64,000 nucleotides of DNA from Blastomyces gilchristii SLH14081. Lineage: Eukaryota > Ascomycota > Eurotiomycetes > Onygenales > Ajellomycetaceae. A program made the position numbers and the translations under genes. The DNA lies in NCBI RefSeq assembly GCF_000003855.2, contig NW_003101648.1, positions 163,344 to 227,343 of the forward strand, given 5' to 3'. The notes beneath the pieces were generated by a model. The model was given only the letters and a program-made list of their open reading frames with translations, did no database searches and had not been told where the DNA came from. Of the stretch, positions 37,251 through 46,925 are shown piece after piece (within the stretch, counting starts at the first letter, position 1; every line of letters starts with the position of its first letter).

Positions 37251-38094
37251 TAGACTGGCCGCCGGGATCATGAATTTCACATTTGATTTTATTTGGTCTG
37301 GTCTCATATATTTCTTGATGTGAATCCTGCTGAGACTGGCTATTAAAAAAACATGTAAAGTGACTATATATCAGATCTTAAAATGAAATCATGACTTGAA
37401 AAAAATGAGAAAGTGATCTCATTTAATCTTATTTAGTCTCATTCTTGACATAAAGTTACTATTTTTAGACATTTTAAGGTTTTTTTTAGACTATTTTTAA
37501 TTTTTTAAAAAGTAACACTTTTTGATAATGCTTAAATAAGATCTAAAGTCATTTAAAGCAATAAAAATAATTTAAATTGAGAAGTGAAAATCATGATCTC
37601 ATTTGAAAAATGTAATAAGAGTAGACAGTAAGTCTCACTGAGATAGTATGAGACTACTATCTAATGTTAAAACTGTGTAATGAGATCAGTCAAATTAGTA
37701 ATGAAACTATTAAAAAATCTGATTCTAATCTCAGACTAGACTGACTGTGTGACCGTGTCTGAGACTAGAATCAAACTTTACAGTTGTCATATTGCCTAAA
37801 AGCATTACTTCTGATCATAATTTGTGTTTATTACATTGATCTCAAATTCTGTTATTTCAAATATTAAAGATCTCAGATTCACTTTTCAAATAAAAATCTA
37901 GTCTCAGATAAAGAATATGTTTAAATTCTTAGTCACATTTTCATTCTGATCTTATTATTGAAAATGATATTAAATGAGATCATGAAATCATTTCTCACTT
38001 ACATAATATTATAACATAGTGCTCATTTGTTGAAAATTTAATAGAGAGTGTTACTAAATACTATTACTTTTCTAAACACAGATTATAATTAATA

Positions 38095-38310
38095 TCATTT
38101 TAATTAAAAAAAAAATATAAAATACAAAAAATAATAAAAAAATAAAAAATAAAATAACAAGAAAAAATCACAACAAAAAAAAAAAAAAAAAAAAAAAAGA
38201 GAAAGAAAAAAAGAAGAGAAAGAAAAAAAGAGATAGAAAGAGAAAGAAAAATAAAAAAAAAAAAAGAAAAGAAAAAGAAAAAAACAAAAAATAAAAATAA
38301 AAAAAAATCA
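38095..38310. repeat. purine-rich low-complexity tract in hAT copy B
   Basis: Counterpart of the A/G tract of copy A at 18378-18620, slightly shorter. Confidence 0.8.
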
Positions 38311-39407
38311 AGATTACAGAGTCACAGTATTTCTAAAATACTCACTTTTTAGAGTCTTTATAATATCTATTATCAATCATGTATTTCTCACAGTGAGAGT
38401 AACACAGTCATGATAAGTTATTATCTTAATATCATCTAATAAATAATCAGTATATATCTATATAAATATGAATAATTAGAAATCATACACTTAAAAAGTG
38501 TGATCAGAGTGAACTCTGCTATCACTTGAATAGTATCAAGAACAGAATACTGAAATTAATGATTTCTCTCATTGATTTCACAGACAAGATATACAAAGAT
38601 AGTCTTGAGAAATATAAGATTCTCTGACTTCTAATAGAAACAGATCTCATGAAGAGACTCTATTTTCATCATATCAGAGACTGAGTGTTATCAAAAAGTA
38701 TTACTTTAATATATATGCACTTACTGTAGTAATTCATTCTCTGTGTATGTAGCTAAGAGTTGTAGCTTTTCCATGCTGCATGACTCTCTCTGAGATGCTG
38801 CTATCAGTTTACAACTCATACAGTCTCTCAGTTCAGCATATGCTGTGTATATACAGCTCTGTGTGCTGAGGCTGTGTTGATTATTATAATCTAGTATGAT
38901 ACTCACTTTTCACAGGTCATATTTCATTTAATTGAGAAGAGAAGAAGATGTGACTGCTGTTTTATTTAAGAGAGAATGAATAATTGAATCTATAGAAGAT
39001 AATTTAATTTCTTCTACATTTGAAATTTAATTAGTCTATACTCTTCATTTTAAGAGTTTCTGAGAGTATTTTAATAGTTTTCATATCAGCTTGAAATTAG
39101 TGATTGATTGAAGAAGAGAAAAGAGAGAAGAAAGAAATAAGAATAACTTATCTTTATAATATAAAAACAGAGAATTGCTGTAATTATTTACTCTAGTAAC
39201 AAAGATCTGTTTTCTACATGTATCTCTGATACAGATTATATGATAACTGTATATAAAGAATATTAACAGTGCATGTATTGAATGAAGATGATATTACTAT
39301 ATAACACTGTAGCTGTTTCTGTACATCACTGAAAGCTGTTAATATTTTCTTTGAGTCTCTTTATATTTGATAAGTCAGTAATATATTTCAATGCACTTCT
39401 TCTTTCA

Positions 39408-39511
39408 TTATTATTATTATTATCATCATCATTATCATTATTACTATTATTATTATTATTATCATTATTACTATTATTATTATCATCATTATCATCATCA
39501 TTATTATCATA
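39408..39511. repeat. (TTA/TCA)n microsatellite in hAT copy B
   Basis: Counterpart of 20226-20332 in copy A. The tyrosine/histidine-rich open frames through it are composition artefacts. Confidence 0.85.
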
Positions 39512-39579
39512 TTATTTCTGGTCATCTCTTCTGCCTTCATCTCTCTTTAATACTCACTGAAATCAATCATGTTATTCTT

Positions 39580-40340
39580 CTTCAAATATTCTGCAGTTCT
39601 GCAGATTATCAAGGCGTGGGAGTACTATCATAGATTGAAGAAAGAGAAGAAGAAGACATTTAAGTGAGAGAAGACAGATCATAAGATATGTTATAATATC
39701 TTGAAGAGACTCTGTAAAAGAGTAGAATAATAACAATTTTAAGTAACACTTCTGATAGATTTAGACTGAACTAAGTATAGAAATAATGCAGATGACACTA
39801 CTCATAAGAGATTGAAGAAGAAGATAGTGAAGAGTCTCATACAGTAGTAGTGAGATCAGAAGAAGTCTTAAGAATAATTTAAGATCAAGATGAAGAGAGA
39901 GAGAAAGAAGAAGAGTATTACTGTAAATAAGTAGTAGTAGAAGAAGATTAAGAGAGTATTAAAGTAGAAGATAAAGAAGTCAAAACTGATAAGTTTTTTA
40001 TTTATTAAGAGATAATGATTTTTAATAACACTTCTGTTCTCTAATTGATTAGCAGAAGCTGACAGAGAAGAAGAGAATTAAGGTCTTATTCAGATCTTAA
40101 ATACACTTCATGATTCAGAACATTGAGAAGATAGTTCTGCTCTCTGAGCATGTCAATCTGCTTACTGCTGAGATGAAACCTGAGACAGCAGATCAGGAAA
40201 TGCAGGATTTTGAGATGCAGATTGATCTGGCTAAGAGAGAGCAGCAGGAATTCTTCTCTAAGAAGATAGTGAAGAGAGATTTTGAGATGATTATCATCTC
40301 AGATGAGAAGAAGAAGAAGAAGAAGAAGAATGAGAAGTGA
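39580..40340 (+). pseudogene. unrecognised conserved ORF relic in hAT copy B
   Basis: Counterpart of 20400-21163. The last exon-like part (40110-40340) is open for 76 codons here (MIQNIEKIVLLSEHVNLLTA) and retains the lysine-rich tail. No family recognised. Confidence 0.4.
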
Positions 40341-40859
40341 ATTATAAAGAATAATAAGAAGAATGAGAAAGAGAAGAAAGATGATGAGTAGAAAAAGTTT
40401 TTTTCTTTTTATATTAGTTAGTTATAAGTTCATAATTATTAATAATTGAAATTAATTTTAAGTTTTTAAAAATTATTATACAAGTTGTAATTAAGTCAGA
40501 AATAATATATATATATATATATATATTTAACTATCATGATTCACAAATCACTATAATATATAAGTATCAACATTTTTTCAACATTGATATTCACAATATT
40601 AATATATTTTTAATAATATTATCTGATAATATAATTTAGTAACACTCTCTTTCACAATATTAATATATTTCAAGAAATATGATAGAGATTAATTAAGATT
40701 ATTTATTTACTTTTATACATTGATAATATTCAATCTGAGTTAGTACTAAAATTATAACTAAGCTAAGAAATAAGATTATTTTCTCTTATATTAATTCTTC
40801 TTATATACATCAGTGATCAGTTATTGAAAATAAATTATTATCTTTCTTAAATTATTATT

Positions 40860-43265
40860 ATATCTTCTGAATTCACTTCTTTCACTTCTTTTACTTCTAT
40901 TGAAGATTCATAAACTCTTCAAGAAATCACTGTAAATCACAAAGTCTATATTATTTACAATTTAACACAGAATGCTCTCTTTCAATCATGATAAATAATC
41001 ACTTCATTCTTCACATCTGATTTCAGGTAATGAAATTTATGAAAAACTTAACATAAATATTAAGATAAACTATGAAATAATTATTAACAGATTATATTAT
41101 AAATTACTGAAGAGTCATCTCTCTGCTATAATCACTGTAACTTTATTCAGAAACATTTATCATAAACTGATTATAACTCTGAAGAAATTTTCTGATATCT
41201 GAAGTCATCAGAATGCAGATAATAAAAGAAAAATAATTAGAAAATTACTACTGAGCTGGTAAGTTACTCTATTAGATAATAATTTTTGATAACACTAACT
41301 TTCTAATTTGAAGAAAATTATGTGAAAATGACTCTGTATCAGTACTCTGATTCTATAACTCTTATCTGATAACTTCTGTGAATAATTACTTCATATATAT
41401 ATATCTCTGAATCTTTCTCTTCAATTAATTGAAAATTCTGAATTCTGAATACTTCTTCAAATGCTTAATTTAAATCTTTATATTTCATATTAATTCTGTC
41501 TTCAGTTCAATCTTGAGATACACTATAAAGTTAATATACAATATCTAGAATCAGAGTTGAAGAATCATTAAAGAGTATCTCTCACAGTGAATGTATGAAC
41601 TAGTATAAATAATCTTACATTTATAAGAGTTATATATTATTATATTAATGAGAACTGAACTTATTAAGAGATATTAATTGAATTTGAATCATTGATTAGT
41701 AGTCATACTGAGAATTATATAGCAGAGATATTAATGACTGTGATTAAAAATAACTATTAAGATATTAGTCTCAGTCTTCTTACAATTACAACTGATAATA
41801 CTGTGAATAACTATACTATGATAAAGAGCTTAAAGCAAAAATTGACTTTGTATTTCTGAAATGATAAATAAGATTATATTCTCTGCATTGCTTATATAAT
41901 TTAACTTGTGATATAAACACTGATAAAGAATCTTAACATTGAGATGAAGAATAATGAGATGACTAATTCTTGAGATGAGAATGAGATGAAAGTAATTACT
42001 TAAGTAACTTTTATATTCACTTTATAAAAGATAATGTTTTTTAACAACACTTCTTAATATTACTTTTTAATAATACTTTTTAATAATACTACTGTTAATT
42101 TTGAATAGATTGACTAATAATTTAAATATCATAGATTTGAAACATTGCTAATGTGATTTATATCTCTTCTAAATAATAACAACAATTTCATAATATTTAA
42201 TAAATAAATAAATCAGTCACATCACTGAATATGATACAGAATGTTAAAATATAATGAAGTTCAATATATAAGATAACTGTTCAGACTCTTTAATTATGTT
42301 AGATGATTAATCATTGAGTGCAACACTCTGATCAGAAAAAGATTCAGATATTGAAACTTTCTGATATGAAGTAAACTCAGTTGAAATATATGATTGATTT
42401 ACTGTTTCAGTTTTATAAAATAATAAAGACAGTCTCAATCACTTATACATCAATACTGCAGTCAGTCTGATAAGTGTATAACAGTTTATTTACTCATCTT
42501 GAGAAGCAGTTAAATCACTTAAAAAGAAATTCAGTCTGAAATAATGCTATAGTGCAGACTATTATTACTGCAAGAAATAAACTGATATATTATTACAGTA
42601 AAATGAAACAATCTTTTACAGAGTACTATACTGTAGCAGCTCTACTAGATTTCTTCTATTAAGTTAATATTTACACTTCTCAAGATTGAACAGAGAAGAA
42701 ATAAGACTTATATATTAAATTAATCTGAGACTACTACAATATTAACTATCAGAGATTTGAACAAGCAGATGTTTAAGATGTAAAGACAGTGAAATATAAT
42801 TCTCTAGTAAGTAATGATCTTTGATAATACTCTATATTACATAGAACTATAATACTAACTTTGAAACAGAACTTGTATATATTAATTACAACTGAAAATC
42901 AGGCAAAACTACATGCTTGTAAAACTGAATTTAATTACTATCTTCAAGATAATCTGATGAATTTATATACTAAATCAATTCTAGAGTTATGAAAAATTGT
43001 TGAGAGTATATATTCAACTGTTGCACTGATAACATGTGATATTCTGATAATTTCATTGATAGAGGTGAGAATGAAGTGAAAGTTCAACTTAAGTTAAGAT
43101 ATTTATCACTATTATCAAGAACAATTATAAGAAGAAACAATCAAGAAACTCATGATTATAAAACATGAAATTATCAGACAGTTTAATATCTCTGATCACA
43201 GTATATCAGAGAAGTGTAGTTTTCATAAGAAAGTGAAGAATAAACTTACACAAGAATGTATTTAG
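40860..43265 (+). pseudogene. hAT transposase relic, copy B
   Basis: Counterpart of the copy A transposase. The start codon has become ATA (40860-40862). The C-terminal hAT block (around 42570-42800) and the dimerisation-like block (around 43030-43180) are still recognisable but carry additional stops. The end aligns with TAG at 43263-43265. Confidence 0.65.
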
Positions 43266-43630
43266 TTGTTTCATAAGTGTTATCAATAATCATTACTAAA
43301 TTCTGATTATATAAGCAATCACTGAATGAACTGAATAAGACTGATTTTAATCTTCAGTTTCAGTCTTATTCTGATTTTGAAAGAATGATTATCTTTCACA
43401 GTTTATTCTGAAAAATTACTCTCATTTCACTGTTCTTGAATTAAATCTGGTCATTTTTCACATTATTTCTCTCAGAAATGATTCATTTTCAGATTTGTTT
43501 GAGACTTGGTTCTGGTGAGACTCATGTTAAGAAATGTATAGAGTCAGATCAAATGAGATCAAATGTGAAATTCATGGTCTCAGCGGTCAGTCTATCTCAG
43601 ACACAGTCACACAGTCAGTCTAATTTATGT

Positions 43631-43837
43631 ACATGACATTTGTCTGAGTACGAAGTTTTTTCTTAATAAGTAAAGTAGTATCAATCAGATGCTCTTCTGC
43701 TTACTGCTCTTCATACACTATCTTTTGAGATGTTCTAGAACCACACTGATATGATAACTATGAATTGTTTTATAGACAGAATTATCACACTCTGAAGAAG
43801 TCTGTGCTTCTTATCAGTTTTTAAACATACTATCAGA
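43631..43837. other. gypsy 5' leader between MITE 4 and the 5' LTR
   Basis: About 200 bp of AT-rich gypsy internal sequence adjoining the LTR; a primer-binding site was not identified. Confidence 0.4.
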
Positions 43838-44003
43838 TGTCATTCAAAGATCTGCTCTATTAGTGTATGATTACAGATGTATACTGACTTCTTATATATT
43901 ATATACTAAATTAATTAGTGGCTGCTATAGCCTCTTTTACATTCATAAGTAAGTTCAGAAGCGGCCGCGTTATTATTCAACAGTTGTACATTCTTTCAAC
44001 TCA
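43838..44003 (-). repeat. gypsy 5' LTR
   Basis: 166 bp, starting TGTCATTC and ending CAACTCA, the partner of 14418-14583. It retains a GCGGCCGC patch (about 43962) that is mutated in the other LTR. Confidence 0.7.
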
Positions 44004-44009
44004 TAAAAT

Positions 44010-44867
44010 AAGAATTATAATTATTTATTAATAGCAGTCAATGACTGCTTATTTAACACTTTTTTATTATCTTATTAAACTGCTTAATTCATTTAAATTC
44101 AATCTTATTATTTATAAAGTCAGACTCAGATGCAGTGATAATATAGTTATTAAATAAGTTAAAGTATATATATCAATTCTCTAGATAAATCTTTAATTTT
44201 ATTATAATCAATGAATTTAATACTGTATTATTTATATTAATACACTTTATTACTTTTATTAACTCATGAGAGTATAATAACTGTATAATAAAATTCATAT
44301 CTTTAAAGATAGTTATAACTTACTATTTATATTCTTTTTCTTCTTGAAATTCAATCTTATCAAAGTTGTAGATATCATAGTAAAAAGATTGATATTAATT
44401 AAAAACAACTTTATATTAATTAAATTAGTTAATAATGAAGCTTATATTTTTATAAGATACTTATTTTAAATTTATGAGTTTGTGCTTAACTTATTTATAA
44501 TCTGATAGATATTTAATAAATTAATATATTTATATCTTACTATAAGAGATGCAGTCTCTGAATCTATATAATACTGTCTTAATATATAATTTATAGCAGC
44601 TTTAATATACTTGATAATAAATGAATAAAAATTAATATTTAACTGATAAATTCATATTTTAATTATCTCTTTCTGACTGTCATTCAATACTTAATTCAGT
44701 GAAATTCTCATAGTTCTTGATTTCTTCTCATTGATTCTCTTATATAAGATAATATATAAGACTTTGAATTCTTATAACAGAGATATGATTTTTAATTTTA
44801 AATTACTTTTATATGTATTAACAGCTCTTTACAACTGCTTCTCAGTGTAATTAGAAGATTTAGACAT
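44010..44867 (-). pseudogene. pogo-like transposase relic, N-terminal half
   Basis: ATG at 44867 opens MSKSSNYTEKQL, a psq-type helix-turn-helix start as in Fot1/pogo transposases. The DDE domain follows: NFDKIEF in place of the usual DExGF block near 44330, and SSHWLLLINNYNS near 44020, where the gypsy element interrupts it. Stops and at least one apparent phase change are present. Confidence 0.68.
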
Positions 44868-44993
44868 GATTATAATTAATGATAATTATTTGAAGATGAA
44901 AAATGAAGATATTGAAAATATTTTCTATATAGTGTGGTTTTTCATACACTGTGATATACTCACTACAGAGAGTGAGTAAGCATGACATGATTA

Positions 44994-45088
44994 CATGTTA
45001 ACTTTTATTAATGTTCAAACATTTTTAACACTAAGCTGAAGATGAGAAGGAAACGTTTCAAACTCTTATCTTAATAGATACTCTTAGA
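44994..45088. other. short AT-rich spacer between the pogo relic and MITE 5
   Basis: Ends with the MITE target site CTCTTAGA (45081-45088). No gene. Confidence 0.4.
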
Positions 45089-45594
45089 TAGACTGACTGT
45101 GTGACTGTGTCTAAGATCAGAATTAGATTTTTTAATAGTTTCATTATCAATTCAACTGATCTCATTACATGATTTTAACATTAAATAGTAGTTTCATACT
45201 GTCTCAGTGAGACTTACTGTCTACTTTTATTATATTTTTCAAATAAGACTATGATTTTCACTTCTCAATTTAAATTATTTTTATTACTTTAAATGACTTT
45301 AAATCTTATTTAAATATTATTAAAAAGTGTTACTTTTTAAAAAATTAAAAATAGTCTAAAAAAAACCTTAAAATGTCTAAAAATAGTAACTTTATACTAA
45401 GAATGGGACTAAATGAGATCAAATAAGACCACTTTCTCATTTTTTTCAAGTCATGATTTCATTTTAAGATCTGATATATAGTCACTTTGCATGTTTTTTT
45501 AATGGCTGGTCCCAGCGGGATTCACACCAAGAAATGTATGGGACCAGACCAAATGGGACCAAACATGAAATTCATGGTCCCGGCGGCCAGTCTA
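45089..45594 (+). mobile_element. hAT-type MITE copy 5 (506 bp) at the island edge
   Basis: TAGACTGACTG to CGGCGGCCAGTCTA, exactly 506 bp, with target duplications CTCTTAGA (45081-45088) and CTCTCAGA (45595-45602) matching 7 of 8 (one C/T). It forms the right boundary of the AT-rich island; its last 100 bp keep many CC/GG and CG pairs while the first part is decayed. Confidence 0.9.
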
Positions 45595-45823
45595 CTCTCA
45601 GAGTATCATAAAAAAGAAAATACCAACTGCCGCTCTTCTATTCCCAAGAAACCAGATTGAACGAGGCTTTGAAAACACAGCTGACATGATCCGAATCCCC
45701 GTGGCAATCCAACATGTATTATTAGTTCATGGGGACTGATCATGATCTCGAAATCCCATTCACTTTCAACACTATAGACTTTTTTTTGCCTTTATTGTTG
45801 CTGCTTCCACTTTTTCACTTTCT

Positions 45824-46925
45824 CTACCTCTTCGCTTCCAAATGTTTTGCGCCCAGTTTTGCGTTTCCAATATCACGACCAGGTTTGATGGAATCAGCAC
45901 TCCAACGGTAGGGGATGGGAAATGACTCTTCTACGCGCAGTTGCGTGCAGATGGACTCAGCCGTGTCTGGTATGTATGGAGCGATAATGGAGGCGAGATG
46001 CATTTTGCGTGCTCGTTTTCATGCAATTTGCCATCGAGCTTGTTCGCCTGGAGGAATAAATTGCGCTTTGGGTATGTGATGAGCAGAAAACGCTGGCCAG
46101 GCCGGCGTGCAGATTGGACAACATCGAGTTCCTCGACGGACTGTGTGAGGAGATTGCTGATTTCTTCCTTCCTACGCCGAACGAGGGTTCATGGTATTTC
46201 GTCCAGTCGGGCACTATACTCTGATAAACGAGTCCCAGGAGAATTCGATGTCTCCAGTCTCTGGTCGACGGGACAGCAGATAATAACGCCAGACATCTGA
46301 AGGAACCCCCATCTGTTGATCAGGATTTCCAAAAACGCTAATACCGCGAGACTCGGAGACCCTTCCAGCGTCGTAGGTGAGATAATCCGTTGGCGAATGA
46401 TGATGAACTTGTGCTCACTGGTCTTTAGTACCGTACCGTCTGGGAAGCGGGGAAGATGATAGAATGAAAAACAACATTGTCCTTTTCAATGAACTGATAG
46501 AGCTGGACACCATCATGACTCTGCCGCCACGTTTCTACCACTGATGAGTATACCTAGCATGCAGGCATCAAACCGCGAATATATGACCTCTCTCCTCGTA
46601 GCCTGGGAGCGGGACCTCCAACGTCCGTTCCCCATTTCGTTTAACCACGCCAACGTGATGCGGCTTGGCCAAACACCGTTTGAAGAAGCGTTTCCTGAAA
46701 GAAAACCTCAAGTTTCAGCGGTTGCAGTTTGTTTGTCTACTTCCAAGAAAACATGCTTTGACGGAGCCATCGAATTTTGCTCACAGGATTATTTCGGTTT
46801 GAAGGGGTTCTGGTTCTAGAAGCTGGCCCGCACACTTGTCACATTTGATCGCCTCGAGATCAATATAGCTTATAACTACAAATCGGACATTGGCCTTCAA
46901 CGGAGCGAGCTGCATTGAATGTCTG
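45824..46925 (-). pseudogene. methionyl-tRNA synthetase pseudogene (middle and C-terminal parts)
   Basis: On the minus strand, MetRS blocks occur in the right order but in changing frames: a zinc-knuckle segment (SVEGQCPICSYKLY, then CAGQLLEPEPLQ) near 46910-46810; FLEVDK near 46740; RFDACMLGILIS near 46570; VQLYQFIEKDNVVFHSIIFP near 46490; a degraded KMSKS loop region reading SESRGISVFG near 46350; VWRYYLLSRRPETGDIEFSW near 46290; FLQANKLDGKLHENEHAKC near 46045; KMHLASIIAPYIPDTAESI and a C-terminal KPGRDIGNAK before TAG at 45826-45824. The N-terminal catalytic part is missing and at least three frameshifts plus stops are present. An intact copy must exist elsewhere in the genome. Confidence 0.82.

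Larger units (their letters stand above)
37737..43594 (+). mobile_element. hAT transposon copy B (5858 bp), inserted in MITE copy 4
   Basis: TAGACTGACTGTGTGACC to GCGGTCAGTCTA, with perfect 8-bp duplications TCTCAGAC (37729-37736 and 43595-43602). Aligns with copy A throughout but lacks MITE 3. It is more C-to-T mutated than copy A. Confidence 0.9.
37251..43622 (-). mobile_element. hAT-type MITE copy 4 (506 bp), split by hAT copy B
   Basis: Starts TAGACTGGCCGCCGGG at 37251 and ends CACAGTCAGTCTA at 43622. The parts 37251-37736 and 43603-43622 sum to 506 bp. Outer target duplications ATTTGTGT (37243-37250) and ATTTATGT (43623-43630) match 7 of 8 with one G/A change. Confidence 0.88.
14418..44003 (-). 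mobile_element. Ty3/gypsy LTR retrotransposon relic, heavily interrupted
   Basis: Bounded by two 166-bp direct repeats (LTRs) of TG...CA form and by flanks TGAAAT (14412-14417) and TAAAAT (44004-44009), a likely target duplication with one G/A change. Removing nested elements leaves pieces 14418-16313, 17342-18021, 24426-26550, 34576-37250 and 43631-44003, about 7.7 kb in all. Order on the minus strand: 5' LTR, gag region, reverse transcriptase, RNase H, integrase, long 3' region, 3' LTR. The pol frame is kept across the LINE insertion (8025 inserted bases, divisible by three). Numerous stops make it inactive. Confidence 0.75.
13450..44991 (-). mobile_element. pogo/Fot1-like Tc1/mariner DNA transposon, split by a gypsy element
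   Basis: The two ends are inverted repeats sharing CATGCTTACTCACTCTCTG next to TA target duplications (13448-13449 and 44992-44993). The outermost bases differ only by transitions. With the gypsy insertion (14418-44003 plus one target copy) removed, the element is about 1.95 kb, the usual size for pogo/Fot1. The transposase is read on the minus strand: N-terminal half at 44010-44867, C-terminal half below 14417. It is the oldest insertion in the island, since everything else sits inside it. Confidence 0.75.

Noticed and set aside
39391..39633. Tyrosine/histidine-rich open frame
   Set aside because: Translation of a trinucleotide microsatellite.
13450..45594. Giant cargo-carrying element (Starship type) or defence island
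   Set aside because: All recognisable content is ordinary transposon genes; no tyrosine-recombinase captain, no intact cargo genes.
46141..46236. Plus-strand open reading through 46100-46236
   Set aside because: It is the complement of the MetRS pseudogene blocks, which match in order on the minus strand.
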